Shown: positions 32,039 through 40,169 of the stretch, piece by piece
Layout: each line of letters starts with the position of its first letter
Position numbering within the stretch: position 1 is the first letter of the stretch
Origin: Armatimonadota bacterium
Lineage (GTDB): Bacteria > Armatimonadota > Fimbriimonadia > Fimbriimonadales > GBS-DC
Assembly (NCBI GenBank): GCA_023511915.1
Contig: JAIMAN010000016.1
Span: forward strand, 1 to 48,181
Direction: 5' to 3'
DNA: 48,181 bases
The notes under the pieces: model-generated
What the model was told of the DNA's origin: nothing
Database searches by the model: none
What the model saw: the letters and a program-made list of their open reading frames with translations, nothing else
Translations under genes and position numbers: made by a program

Positions 32039-32644
32039 ATGACGACACTGAACGAACTGCGTACAGACGCACTGCGCGAGATTGGCAACATCGGGCTGGG
32101 CGGCGCGGTGACCGCGCTGTCCGACCTAACGGGCGTGCTGTTTACGCTGGAAGCGCCGCAAATCCACCAGATGGACACGCACACGCTGTCCGAGATGTGC
32201 TGGATGGCGCCCGAGTCGCTGGTGGTCGGCACGGTCTCGCGCGTGAACGGCGACTGGCCTGGCGAAGGCGCGTTCCTGTTCCCGTGGGAAAGCGCGTGCG
32301 TGCTGTGGCAAATCCTCGTGCAGATGCAGCCCAGCGGACTGGACGACCTCAACGAACTCTATCAGTCGGTCATCAACGAGGTCAGCAACATCATGCTGGG
32401 CAACTACCTGCAGGCGATTAGCCAGATGACGGGCTTCACCTTGCATATGGAGCCGCCCGCCTTCGCCGCCGATATGGCGATGGCGGTGCTGAGTTCGATT
32501 CTGGTGGAGGCGCTCTACGGGCAGCGTGAGCTGCTGGCGATTGAGACGGCATTCAAGACCCCCGAACACGAGTTCAAAGGCTACTTTTTGTACCTGCCCG
32601 AGACGGGCAATCTGGAGAAACTGTTTGGTGTGCTGGGCATTTAG
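32039..32644 (+). CDS. cheC: CheC, CheY-P phosphatase
   Basis: 201 residues. The two phosphatase helices are seen: LREIGNIGLGGAVTALSDL near the start and INEVSNIMLGNYLQAISQM in the middle, each with the E-x2-N pair. CheC dephosphorylates CheY-P and is stimulated by binding CheD. The ATG at 32039 is preferred over a frame starting at 32009 since the family motif is then close to the N-terminus and GAGAG lies just upstream. It begins a six-gene rightward chemotaxis operon and is followed by cheD after 11 bp. Confidence 0.93.
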   Translation: MTTLNELRTDALREIGNIGLGGAVTALSDLTGVLFTLEAPQIHQMDTHTLSEMCWMAPESLVVGTVSRVNGDWPGEGAFLFPWESACVLWQILVQMQPSGLDDLNELYQSVINEVSNIMLGNYLQAISQMTGFTLHMEPPAFAADMAMAVLSSILVEALYGQRELLAIETAFKTPEHEFKGYFLYLPETGNLEKLFGVLGI

Positions 32645-32655
32645 GAGCGACATCG

Positions 32656-33180
32656 ATGGGGAAAGCGGAAGTCAAGTTGGCGGGCATGGGCGAGATTGTC
32701 TTTGCCAGAGGCGCTGGGGTGATTGGCTGTATCGGGCTGGGCTCGTGCGTGGGCACGGTGCTGTTTGACCCGCGCGTGCAGGCAGCGGCGTTGGCGCATG
32801 TGATGCTCCCCGAAGCGCAAGAGGGCGACGCCGCTGTGCAGCCGGGCAAGTACGCGACAACCGCGCTGCCCGCGCTGCTGCGGATGCTGGATACGCCGCC
32901 CGCGTTCGCCTCGCGCCTGAAGGCAATCCTGATTGGCGGCGGCGAACTGTTTCAGAACCGCAGCCAAGCCCTGCGCATCGGCGAGCGCAATGTGGAGACA
33001 CTCCAGCGATTGCTGCGTGAGGCGCGCATCGAAATCGTGTTCGAGCATATTCGGGGCAGTTCAGGACGCTCGTTCGAGTTCGATGTGGCGACAGGGCAAA
33101 TTCGCGTGCGTGCAATGGGAAGCAATTGTGTGGAAAAAGACTTATCGGCGGTCTTGGGCATTTTGCGCCGAGCCGCCTAA
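32656..33180 (+). CDS. cheD: CheD, chemoreceptor glutamine deamidase
   Basis: 174 residues. The catalytic pair is present: C31 in CIGLGSCVGTVLFDP and H48 in ALAHVMLP, plus the later GGGELF. CheD deamidates receptor glutamines and activates CheC. The two genes being adjacent fits the known CheC-CheD complex. 13 bp separate it from cheB. Confidence 0.94.
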   Translation: MGKAEVKLAGMGEIVFARGAGVIGCIGLGSCVGTVLFDPRVQAAALAHVMLPEAQEGDAAVQPGKYATTALPALLRMLDTPPAFASRLKAILIGGGELFQNRSQALRIGERNVETLQRLLREARIEIVFEHIRGSSGRSFEFDVATGQIRVRAMGSNCVEKDLSAVLGILRRAA

Positions 33181-33193
33181 CGGAGGGTAAGCG

Positions 33194-34261
33194 ATGGCGA
33201 AACTGCGTGTGTTGGTTGTGGACGATTCGATGTTTATGCGGCGGATGATTAGCGACCTGCTCAAGCAGGACGCGGAGATCGAGGTTATCGGCGCGGCGAA
33301 AAACGGGCAGGAAGGGCTGGAGATGGCGCGGCAACTCAAGCCCGATGTCATCACGCTCGATGTGGAGATGCCCGTCATGGACGGCGTGACGATGCTCCAG
33401 CACCTGATGCAGGCGCAGCCAACGCCCGTGCTGATGCTCAGCAGCCTCACCAAAGAGGGCGCGGAGGTCACGCTGAAGTGTCTGGAGTTGGGCGCGGTGG
33501 ACTTCGTGACCAAACCGTCAGGCTCCATCTCGATGGACATCTACAAGATTTCGTCGCAGATTATCGAGAAGGTGAAGGCAGTGGCGCGGGCGCGGGTGGC
33601 GGTTGCGCCGAGCGTCGCGCGCCCTGTTGCGCCGCCGCCCAAGCCCAGCCCGCTGGTGGGACGCCCGACCGCCGACGCGCCGCTGGTGGTGATTGGCTCC
33701 TCCACGGGCGGTCCGCGCGCCCTCAACACCGCGATGAGCAGCCTGCCGATTGGACTGCACGCGAAGGTGCTGCTGGTTCAGCACATGCCCGAGGGCTTCA
33801 CGCGCTCGCTGGCGGAGCGGCTGGATCGCAACAGCGCGTTCAGCGTGCGCGAGGCGCAGGGCGGCGAAACGCTGCAGCCAGGCGTCGCCTACCTCGCGCA
33901 GGGCGGCAAGCACCTCAAACTCGAACGCGGGGGCAGAATCACGCTGACCGAAGACCCGCCCGTGCATGGGGTGCGCCCATCCGTTGATGTCGCGCTGCTC
34001 TCCATCGCGCAGAACTATCAGGGACCTGTGGTGGTCGCGATTCTGACGGGCATGGGTTCCGACGGCGCGGCGGGGCTGCGCGCGCTGGCTGCCAAAGGCG
34101 CGTACACCATCGCCGAAGATGAAAGCACATGCGTGGTGTTCGGCATGCCGCGCGCAGCCATCCAAACGGGCGCGGTCAAGCGCGTTGCGCCGCTGCACCA
34201 AATCGCCGAAGCCATTACCGAGGGGGTGAAGGAAGTATGCAACAAGTACCAGGCGGCATAA
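33194..34261 (+). CDS. cheB: CheB, receptor methylesterase response regulator
   Basis: 355 residues. The N-terminal receiver has the acidic pocket VVDDSMFMRRM and phospho-acceptor D56 in ITLDVEMPVMDG. A proline-rich linker (about 138-158) joins the C-terminal esterase with S170 in GSSTGGPRAL, H197 in QHMPEGF and the aspartate in GMGSDGAAGL. It removes methyl groups from receptor glutamates to reset the chemotaxis signal. The 3' end overlaps cheR by 25 bp. Confidence 0.96.
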   Translation: MAKLRVLVVDDSMFMRRMISDLLKQDAEIEVIGAAKNGQEGLEMARQLKPDVITLDVEMPVMDGVTMLQHLMQAQPTPVLMLSSLTKEGAEVTLKCLELGAVDFVTKPSGSISMDIYKISSQIIEKVKAVARARVAVAPSVARPVAPPPKPSPLVGRPTADAPLVVIGSSTGGPRALNTAMSSLPIGLHAKVLLVQHMPEGFTRSLAERLDRNSAFSVREAQGGETLQPGVAYLAQGGKHLKLERGGRITLTEDPPVHGVRPSVDVALLSIAQNYQGPVVVAILTGMGSDGAAGLRALAAKGAYTIAEDESTCVVFGMPRAAIQTGAVKRVAPLHQIAEAITEGVKEVCNKYQAA

Positions 34262-35100
34262 GCGTCCCGAAGACGCCCGAACTGCTGCGCGACTTCGAAC
34301 AGTTCAAGCAGCAGCTCAAAAAACGCGCGGGGCTCGACCTCGACCAATACAAGTTCGAGCAGACCTATCGGCGCATCTACACGATGATGGAACGCGCGGG
34401 CTACCGCAAGTTCACCGACTACCTCATCTACCTCGCAGCTGACGAGGCGCGCCTGCGCGGGTTCATCGATCGGCTGGCAATCAATGTCTCAGAGCTGTTC
34501 CGCAACCCTGAGCAGTTCCAAATCCTGAAGAACGAGGTGCTGCCCGAGTTGTTGCGTGGGAACGCGCATCTGAAGCTCTGGAGCGCGGGCAGCTCCTACG
34601 GCGCAGAGGCGTATAGTTTGGCGATTCTGCTGCACGAACTCGCGCCCAATCGCGGACACCAGATTCTGGGCACGGACATCGACCAAGAGGTGCTGGAGCG
34701 TGCGCGGCGGGGGGTGTTCGGCGAGAGCGACCTGCGCAACGCGCCCGCCGAATATAAGCAGCGCTACTTCCGCGCGTTCCAAGAGAACGGGCGCACCCTC
34801 TACGAGGCAGACCCCGTACTCAAACGCTACCTGAAGTTTGAGCGGCATAACCTGCTCTCTGACCCCTACCCCAAAGGGTTCCATCTGATTGCCTGCAGGA
34901 ATGTCGTCATCTACTTCTCGGACGAGGCGAAGGAGCGCATCTTCCGAGAGTTCCACAACGCGCTCGTGCCCGGCGGCTACCTGTTCGTCGGCAACACCGA
35001 GCGTATCTTCACCTACGCGCAAATCGGGTTCGAGAACCCCAGCGCGTTTTTCTACAAGAAACCAGCACAGGAGGTTCAACGATGGCGAAACGCATCATGA
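34237..35100 (+). CDS. cheR: CheR, receptor methyltransferase
   Basis: 287 residues. The helical N-terminal domain is followed by the SAM-binding domain: INVSELFRNPEQF, WSAGSSYGAEAYSLA, ILGTDIDQEVL and FHLIACRNVVIYF. The usual GCSTGEE is here GSSYGAE, so the first cysteine is serine; the fold is otherwise intact. CheR adds methyl groups to receptor glutamates. The ATG at 34237 follows GAAGGAAG and overlaps the cheB stop by 25 bp; it overlaps cheY by 19 bp at the other end. Confidence 0.95.
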   Translation: MQQVPGGISVPKTPELLRDFEQFKQQLKKRAGLDLDQYKFEQTYRRIYTMMERAGYRKFTDYLIYLAADEARLRGFIDRLAINVSELFRNPEQFQILKNEVLPELLRGNAHLKLWSAGSSYGAEAYSLAILLHELAPNRGHQILGTDIDQEVLERARRGVFGESDLRNAPAEYKQRYFRAFQENGRTLYEADPVLKRYLKFERHNLLSDPYPKGFHLIACRNVVIYFSDEAKERIFREFHNALVPGGYLFVGNTERIFTYAQIGFENPSAFFYKKPAQEVQRWRNAS

Positions 35101-35441
35101 TTACGGACGACGCGCTCTTTATGCGCGTGACGCTCAAAAACATCCTGACGCAGAACGGGCTGGAGGTGGTCGCGGAAGCCTCCAACGGACGCGAAGCGGT
35201 CGAACTCTACGAGCAACACAAACCCGACCTGGTGTTTATGGACATCACGATGCCCGAGATGGACGGTCTGGAGGCGCTCAAAGCCATCCGCGCCAAAGAC
35301 CCGAACGCGAAGGTCGTGATGTGTACCGCGATGGGACAGAAGCAGATTGTCGTGGAAGCGATTCAGGCGGGCGCGAAGGACTTCATCGTCAAGCCGTTCC
35401 AGCCTGAACGCATCATGGAAGCCGTGCAGAAAGCGGCATAA
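35082..35441 (+). CDS. cheY: CheY-type single-domain response regulator
   Basis: 119 residues, a receiver domain only. Acidic pocket D9-D10 in IMITDDALFM, phospho-acceptor D54 in VFMDITMPEMDG, the threonine in VVMCTAMG and the lysine in FIVKPFQP are all present. Phosphorylated CheY binds the flagellar switch or another motility target. No kinase (cheA) is in the window. It overlaps cheR by 19 bp and is 14 bp before cheX. Confidence 0.94.
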   Translation: MAKRIMITDDALFMRVTLKNILTQNGLEVVAEASNGREAVELYEQHKPDLVFMDITMPEMDGLEALKAIRAKDPNAKVVMCTAMGQKQIVVEAIQAGAKDFIVKPFQPERIMEAVQKAA

Positions 35442-35455
35442 GGAGGCGAGCGACG

Positions 35456-35923
35456 GTGAAGGCAGAATACATCAATCCGTTTATCAGCGCGGCAATTAAT
35501 GTCTTCCAGATGATGGTGGGCGTCACCCCAGAGAAGGGGCAACTGAGCGCGCGCAAAGGCATCTTCACCTCCCAGCAGTGCAACATCGTGCTGGGCGTAA
35601 CGGGGCAGCTGGAGGGGCAGATTATCATCGGCATGTCGATTTTCACTGCCGACAAAATCGCTTCCAAGATGCTGGGCACGACCATTCGCACCTTCGACGA
35701 GCTGGCGGCGAGCGCGATTGCCGAACTGGGCAACATGATCTCGGGCGCCGCGCTCACCGAACTGGCGTCACGGGGCATCCAGTGCAACCTGTCGCCGCCC
35801 AGTCTCATTCGGGGCACGAATGTGCGCATCAGCACGCTGGAAATCCCGACGCTGGTCGTACCGCTCCAGACCGAGATGGGGGACATCGAGGTGAATGTCG
35901 GTCTGTCGGAACGCGCGAAATGA
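35456..35923 (+). CDS. cheX: CheX, CheY-P phosphatase
   Basis: 155 residues. One CheC-like helix with the active E-x2-N pair occurs in SAIAELGNMISGAALTELAS, after a strand-rich core. CheX is a dimeric CheY-P phosphatase, related to CheC. The start is GTG at 35456, after AAGGAGG. It is the last gene of the chemotaxis operon. Having both CheC and CheX with a single CheY implies tight control of its lifetime. Confidence 0.9.
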   Translation: MKAEYINPFISAAINVFQMMVGVTPEKGQLSARKGIFTSQQCNIVLGVTGQLEGQIIIGMSIFTADKIASKMLGTTIRTFDELAASAIAELGNMISGAALTELASRGIQCNLSPPSLIRGTNVRISTLEIPTLVVPLQTEMGDIEVNVGLSERAK

Positions 35924-35995
35924 CCGCCTCTTCAGGGGAGAAGGGTTGTAATGCCAATCGCCGAGCCGGAGTTCATAAAAAACAGCAGTGGATGA

Positions 35996-36124
35996 CCCCC
36001 TCCTTAAGGTTCCCCCTGCGAGCAGGGGGAACCGAGTAGGCGTGCGGCTTGCTTCCCCTGCTCGCATGGGGAACCGACCAGGCGCGGTTCCCCTCGCGAA
36101 GCGGGGGGAACCTGCAGGAGGGGG
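35996..36124. repeat. Compound palindromic element with CCCCCTCCT ends
   Basis: Ends are inverted repeats, CCCCCTCCT at 35996-36004 and AGGAGGGGG at 36116-36124. Inside are a perfect 12-bp hairpin (36008-36019 with 36022-36033, GGTTCCCCCTGC type) and two related imperfect copies with TTCCCC/GGGGAA arms. It resembles a non-autonomous repeat. It lies between cheX and the iron-sulfur gene. Confidence 0.6.
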
Positions 36125-36157
36125 GAATTATGAACTCTGAACGCGCGATTGGTATTA

Positions 36158-38206
36158 TCAGTTCACTACGCCCGTCGGCTGCGGCGCGCTCGCCTCAATA
36201 TGCTCCAGCAGAATCTCGGCGATGTCCTTGACGGGCACGGTGTCGTCTTTGGTCTTGATGCTGTCGGAGACCATAATCATACAGAACGGGCACCCGACGG
36301 CGACCGTGCGCGCGCCTGTTTTGAGCAGCTCTTCGGCGCGGATGACGCCTGGTCGCTCGTGGGGCAGTTCGTCCATCCACATGCGCCCGCCGCCTGCCCC
36401 ACAGCAGAAGGTGCGGTCGCGGCTGCGCGCTGGCTCGGCAAGCGTTGCGCCCGTCGCGCCCAGCACTTCACGCGGCGCGTCGTGAATCTTGTTCACCCGC
36501 GCCAGGTAGCACGGGTCGTGGAACGCTATCGCGCCGTTCGTTCCCGACGGCAGCTGGGGTAGCCTGCCCTGCTGAATCAGCTCCGCCAGCAGCTGCGTGT
36601 GGTGGACAACTTCGAAGCTTGCGCCGAACTTGCGGTACTCGTTCTTAATCGTGTGCAGGCAGTGCGGGCACATCGTCACGATACGGCGCGGGTTGACCGC
36701 CTTGAGCGTCTCCACATTCTGCATCGCCAGCTCTTGGAACAGCAGGTCTTCGCCGAGGCGGCGCGGGGTATCGCCCGTGCAGCGCTCTTCGGGACCCAGG
36801 ATCGCGAAGTTGACGCCCGCGCGCTGGAGGAGTTTCACGAACGCGCGTGCGACCTGCTGCCCGCGCCCGTCATACGAGCCCGCGCAGCCGACCCAGAATA
36901 GCACCTCGAAGGTCGGGTTGTCGCGCACGGTGGGCACATTCAGCCCTTGCGTCCACTTCATGCGCTCGCTTAGCGGCAGTCCCCACGGGTTGGACTGCGT
37001 CATCGTGCGTTGCAGCGTGCCCGCTGCCGTGCCGCGCAGGTTGCCCTCGGCGACCCGATGACGGCGCATCTCCATAATCAGCGTCGGATGTTCGATGAGC
37101 ACGGGGCACTCGTTGTTGCACGCGCCGCAGGTGGTGCAGGCGAACAGCTCCTCGTCGCTGATGACCTGCGTCAGGTCGTCGCCTTTGCCGTTCGCCATCG
37201 CGTCGCGCAGTTTTTCGACGATGCGCTTGGGGTTCAGCGGCTTGCCTGTGGCGTAGGCGGGGCAGACACGCTCGCACCGCCCACAGCCCATGCAGGCGTC
37301 CAGGCTCATCAGGTGCCAGCGCGAGAACTCGCTGATCGCGTTCACGCCGATGCGCCCCGTTTGCTCCACACGCTCAAGGCTCTCGATGCTGGGCACATTC
37401 GGCAGATAGCTCGGCTTGTAGTAGGCAACCACAGGCGCGAGGAACCAGTGGCGCAGGCGCGTGAAGGGCAACAGCGCGAACCAGCTCGCAATCGTTAGCG
37501 AGTGGAACCACCACCACAGCCGATAGCCGCTCACGGAGATATTCTCGAACAGCGGCGCGAAGCTGTAGCCGACGAACGACCACACCTGCGCGTACTGCGG
37601 GCGCGGCGGGTTCATAAACTCTGGGTTGCGCTCTATCGCAATCCGCGCGCTCTCCAGTGCGTAACCGTTCAGGCAGATCAACAGCAGCAGCCACACTGCC
37701 GCGCCGTCCAATCGCTCCAAGCTCACGGAGGCGGGCTTCTGTGCATGTCGTCGCCACAGCGCCAAAACGCACCCGAAAATCACGCCCAGCCCGAACAAGT
37801 CCAGCGTGACCTCGTACAGGATGTAATACAGCCCCTTGTGAAACCAGACGCCCTCTTTGAGGAAGATGTGCGAGCCGATTTCCGTCCACTCGGCGATTGC
37901 CAGCAGCGTCGTGCCAATCAGGAGCATCACAAAGCCCGCGTAGAGGGGCAAGTGGAACAGCGTTGCGAAGCGGTGGCGGGGCACTTTTTTCTGTCCCAGC
38001 GCGTAGCCCAACATGTTCTGCAAGCGGATGCGCATGGGCAGCGGCTCGCCGTCGGGCTGACCCTGACGCCACAACTGCAGCCGCTTCCAGTACCACACCA
38101 CGCCCACGCCCAGCGAACTGAGGATAATCCCATAAAAGACGGCTTTCCACAGCGGCGTGATGCCGATATAGGTGTGTCGCGTTATCAGTTCCCAATCCCA
38201 GCTCAT
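36158..38206 (-). CDS. HdrD-like membrane-bound Fe-S oxidoreductase
   Basis: 682 residues. Residues about 1-290 form a membrane domain of about six helices resembling NarI-type cytochrome b, with His residues as likely haem ligands. Two 4Fe-4S motifs follow, CMGCGRCERVCP and CTTCGACNNECP. The last about 280 residues hold two CCG-type cysteine-rich domains, including MCPHCLHT and DPCYLARVN with FCCGAGGGRMW. This fusion is known in bacteria as a heterodisulfide reductase-related or EtfAB-linked dehydrogenase. It probably passes electrons between a cytosolic carrier and membrane quinones. It is a lone gene, flanked on both sides by palindromic repeat elements. Confidence 0.9.
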   Translation of the reverse strand: MSWDWELITRHTYIGITPLWKAVFYGIILSSLGVGVVWYWKRLQLWRQGQPDGEPLPMRIRLQNMLGYALGQKKVPRHRFATLFHLPLYAGFVMLLIGTTLLAIAEWTEIGSHIFLKEGVWFHKGLYYILYEVTLDLFGLGVIFGCVLALWRRHAQKPASVSLERLDGAAVWLLLLICLNGYALESARIAIERNPEFMNPPRPQYAQVWSFVGYSFAPLFENISVSGYRLWWWFHSLTIASWFALLPFTRLRHWFLAPVVAYYKPSYLPNVPSIESLERVEQTGRIGVNAISEFSRWHLMSLDACMGCGRCERVCPAYATGKPLNPKRIVEKLRDAMANGKGDDLTQVISDEELFACTTCGACNNECPVLIEHPTLIMEMRRHRVAEGNLRGTAAGTLQRTMTQSNPWGLPLSERMKWTQGLNVPTVRDNPTFEVLFWVGCAGSYDGRGQQVARAFVKLLQRAGVNFAILGPEERCTGDTPRRLGEDLLFQELAMQNVETLKAVNPRRIVTMCPHCLHTIKNEYRKFGASFEVVHHTQLLAELIQQGRLPQLPSGTNGAIAFHDPCYLARVNKIHDAPREVLGATGATLAEPARSRDRTFCCGAGGGRMWMDELPHERPGVIRAEELLKTGARTVAVGCPFCMIMVSDSIKTKDDTVPVKDIAEILLEHIEASAPQPTGVVN

Positions 38207-38242
38207 CGTTGCGCCTCCTGTAGAGCGGCAGGGCGTTGGGAT

Positions 38243-38415
38243 CCCCCTCCATTTTTGGAGTGCTGAAGCGCAGCTTCAGCGACAGGCGGAAGCTCCGCTT
38301 CCGCACTCCATGCTCCCCTCGCCCGCGTGCGGGAGAGGGGCTGGGGGTGAGGGCTACTCCCAGCGCGCTATCGCCCCGATTCGAACAGTGGGTTAAAGAT
38401 ACCGCATGGAGGGGG
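38243..38415. repeat. Compound palindromic element with CCCCCTCCAT ends
   Basis: Bounded by perfect 10-bp inverted repeats, CCCCCTCCAT (38243-38252) and ATGGAGGGGG (38406-38415). Inside is a Y-shaped structure at 38257-38309: outer stem GGAGTGC/GCACTCC, and two inner hairpins, CTGAAGC/GCTTCAG and GCGGAAGC/GCTTCCGC. A GC-rich block of the CTCCCC-GAGAGGGG type follows. The ends match those of the element at 35996-36124. Confidence 0.6.
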
Positions 38416-38433
38416 TGATTCCTGCCTCATTGG

Positions 38434-38655
38434 TTATTCACGCATCAATCGGAACAGGTCGTCCCTCGAAAGACCACACTGGTTGAGAATGTCTCGGAGT
38501 GTACCCCGTGCCAATTCTTCATGAAGCGGTACAACTGTTCGGTACTCGCCTTTGACGAGGCCCACATGACTGCCTTTTTGCCGCACAACCTCGAACCCAG
38601 CCTTTTCCAACAAGCGAACAAGTTCTCTACCAGAGATTACTGGAAGTTTAGGCAT
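38434..38655 (-). CDS. hicA: HicA-type mRNA interferase toxin
   Basis: 73 residues, a normal HicA length. MPKLPVISGRELVRLLEKAG begins the double-stranded-RNA-binding-like fold. The catalytic H30 is in QKGSHVGLVKG, and TLRDILNQCGLSRDDL ends it. HicA cleaves mRNA independent of the ribosome and is held inactive by HicB. It overlaps hicB by 8 bp at its start; antitoxin first is one of the two known orders. Confidence 0.9.
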   Translation of the reverse strand: MPKLPVISGRELVRLLEKAGFEVVRQKGSHVGLVKGEYRTVVPLHEELARGTLRDILNQCGLSRDDLFRLMRE

Positions 38656-38896
38656 TCACTCCGACCTCCAAAGGATACAACAACACCTCTGTGGTACTTT
38701 CAGCGGGTTCCTCCGTCCCGAAGCTCTCAAGATAGAGTTCCACTGCTTCCTGCAGGTTTGCACGCGCCTCGTCCAGCGTGCGCCCTTGCGTGGTGACGCT
38801 CAGCTCGATACAACGGGCAATATACCATTCGCCCTCGCGCGTGATGATTGCCGTGTAGCGCAAGCGTTTTGTGCGCTGGGATCGTGTCTGTCTCAT
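38648..38896 (-). CDS. hicB: HicB-type antitoxin
   Basis: 82 residues from the ATG at 38896. The partial RNase H-like HicB fold is seen in YTAIITREGEWYIARCIELS and TTQGRTLDEARANLQEAVEL. No extra DNA-binding domain is visible, so regulation may be indirect. It neutralises HicA. A GGGTATACT box ends 8 nt before the ATG and no Shine-Dalgarno is present, so the mRNA is probably leaderless. Confidence 0.88.
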   Translation of the reverse strand: MRQTRSQRTKRLRYTAIITREGEWYIARCIELSVTTQGRTLDEARANLQEAVELYLESFGTEEPAESTTEVLLYPLEVGVNA

Positions 38897-38904
38897 CGTC
38901 AGGG

Positions 38905-38910
38905 AGTATA
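38905..38910 (-). promoter_or_regulatory. Predicted -10 box (GGGTATACT) of hicBA
   Basis: Reading leftwards, TATACT ends 8 nt before the hicB ATG. A T-tract of the upstream terminator lies immediately before it. Confidence 0.5.
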
Positions 38911-38917
38911 CCCGCGA

Positions 38918-38955
38918 AAAAAATCGCGCCGTGCGGGGCGAGAACCGCACGGCGC
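38918..38955 (-). terminator. Rho-independent terminator downstream of vapBC
   Basis: GCGCCGTGCGG and CCGCACGGCGC form a perfect 11-bp stem (38926-38936 with 38945-38955) with an 8-nt loop. On the minus strand it is followed by GATTTTTTT. It ends leftward transcripts before the hicBA promoter. Confidence 0.85.
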
Positions 38956-39077
38956 ATCGTTTTACCCTCGCGCAGGCATTAGGGGAGAGGACTTAAAGCC
39001 TCCGATGATGACGCTTATAGTATGATTGGCAGGGAGTTAAGGAGAAGTTAAGTCGTGTTAGGGGTTGGTTAAGTTTT

Positions 39078-39488
39078 TCAGGGCGCGACAATCCAGTTGA
39101 CGACCTCCAGTTCGGGGATACGGCTGAAATGACGCACATTTCCCGTTGCCACACCAATCCCAAGAATTCGCGCGGTCGCGCCTATCAACACATCGGCGTC
39201 GTCTAAGCGGTTGCCTGCTGCAGTCAAGTTGCCTGCAATCAATGACGCCTCTCGCGCAACTTCTGCAGAGACCTCCCACACACAACACTGCGCGATAAAG
39301 GTTTCCAGAGCCTGTAAGCGTCGAGTCGCTCCAATCTGCACCAACCCACGCCGCAGCTCATAGTAGCTCATCACACTTAACTCCAACTGGGGGTGATATT
39401 GCAAGTATTCCACCACGCGCTGCACAACGCTAACTTGCCCGCGCAGATAGAACGAAATGACATCGGTGTCCAGCAGGTAGCGGTTCAT
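39078..39488 (-). CDS. VapC-type PIN-domain toxin
   Basis: 136 residues. The PIN ribonuclease acidic residues are in YLLDTDVISFY (D7 and D9), YYELRRGL and DDADVLIGATA. VapC toxins cleave tRNA or rRNA. Its ATG at 39488 overlaps the antitoxin stop (ATGA), so the pair is translationally coupled. A strong terminator lies 120 bp downstream. A longer frame starting at 39566 overlaps the antitoxin gene and is not used. Confidence 0.88.
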   Translation of the reverse strand: MNRYLLDTDVISFYLRGQVSVVQRVVEYLQYHPQLELSVMSYYELRRGLVQIGATRRLQALETFIAQCCVWEVSAEVAREASLIAGNLTAAGNRLDDADVLIGATARILGIGVATGNVRHFSRIPELEVVNWIVAP

Positions 39489-39709
39489 GGATTCCCCGAA
39501 ACGCTCACGCCTTCCGAGAGTGCCTGCTGCAACGCTTTCCACTCCGATTCGGGCATATCTGACCATGCACCTGCAAGCATCAGTATCGCAGACACCTGCT
39601 CGTCAGGCTGGGTGGGGATGAGAACAATCACCTCCTGATCCTGCAGGTTGGCAGTCTCATCCGTTAGATGAACCACATTTCCGACAACACGCCCCTTGAC
39701 GGCTCGCAT
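39485..39709 (-). CDS. VapB-type antitoxin
   Basis: 74 residues. The first part, AVKGRVVGNVVHLTDETANL, is a swapped-hairpin-like strand region, and ILMLAGAWSDMPESEWKALQ is the helical toxin-binding part. It is the presumed antitoxin of the PIN toxin that follows. The ATG at 39709 is preferred over the in-frame GTG at 39718, as AGGTGA lies 5 nt upstream. Confidence 0.75.
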   Translation of the reverse strand: MRAVKGRVVGNVVHLTDETANLQDQEVIVLIPTQPDEQVSAILMLAGAWSDMPESEWKALQQALSEGVSVSGNP

Positions 39710-39764
39710 AGCAATCACCTGACTTAGTGTACCTGTTTCCGCATGACGGCGTCAGGTGAACGGG

Positions 39765-39770
39765 TATCCT
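39765..39770 (+). promoter_or_regulatory. Predicted -10 box (GGGTATCCT) for leaderless crcB
   Basis: TATCCT is followed by exactly 6 nt before the ATG at 39777. No Shine-Dalgarno is present, so the transcript is expected to begin at the start codon. Confidence 0.5.
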
Positions 39771-39776
39771 ACCGCT

Positions 39777-40169
39777 ATGCTGCGGACGGCGTTGCTGATT
39801 GGTCTGGGCGGCTTTGTGGGCGCGAACCTGCGCTACTGGCTGGGCGGCTGGATTGCACAGAAAATCGGCGTGCTGTTCCCCATCGAGACGATGCTGATTA
39901 ACCTCTCGGGCTCGTTTCTGCTGGGGCTGTTTATGACGCTTGCGCTGCACTACACTTGGTCGCCTGAGTGGCGTCAGGCGATTGCGATTGGCTTTCTCGG
40001 CTCGTTCACGACCTACTCCACCTACGAGTACGAGAGTTTGCGCCTGCTCCAAGAGGGCGCGTGGGTCAAGGCGGGGCTGAACCTGTTTGGCAGCCTCGTG
40101 CTGGGGCTGGTCGCTGTGTTTCTGGGCGTCGCGCTCGGACGCCTGCTGATTGGAGGGACAGAACCGTGA
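39777..40169 (+). CDS. crcB: Fluoride ion channel CrcB/Fluc
   Basis: 130 residues with four membrane helices. GGFVGANLRYW is the N-terminal signature, and the channel motif GFLGSFTTYSTYEYES is intact, as is NLSGSFLLG with the conserved Asn. CrcB works as a dual-topology dimer exporting fluoride. No fluoride riboswitch can be fitted in front of it, because the start looks leaderless. It overlaps the DUF190 gene by 4 bp. Confidence 0.94.
   Translation: MLRTALLIGLGGFVGANLRYWLGGWIAQKIGVLFPIETMLINLSGSFLLGLFMTLALHYTWSPEWRQAIAIGFLGSFTTYSTYEYESLRLLQEGAWVKAGLNLFGSLVLGLVAVFLGVALGRLLIGGTEP

Noticed and set aside
35996-36124. CRISPR-like array
   Set aside because: The three hairpin units are unequal in length and sequence and no regular spacers separate them. 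No cas gene is present.
38360-38400. Possible tRNA T-arm (GTTCGAATC on the minus strand)
   Set aside because: No matching acceptor stem, D-arm or anticodon arm can be built around it. It lies in a repeat element.
39700-39776. Fluoride riboswitch ahead of crcB
   Set aside because: The promoter box lies only 6 nt before the ATG, so there is no leader to carry an aptamer, and no conserved crcB motif is seen.
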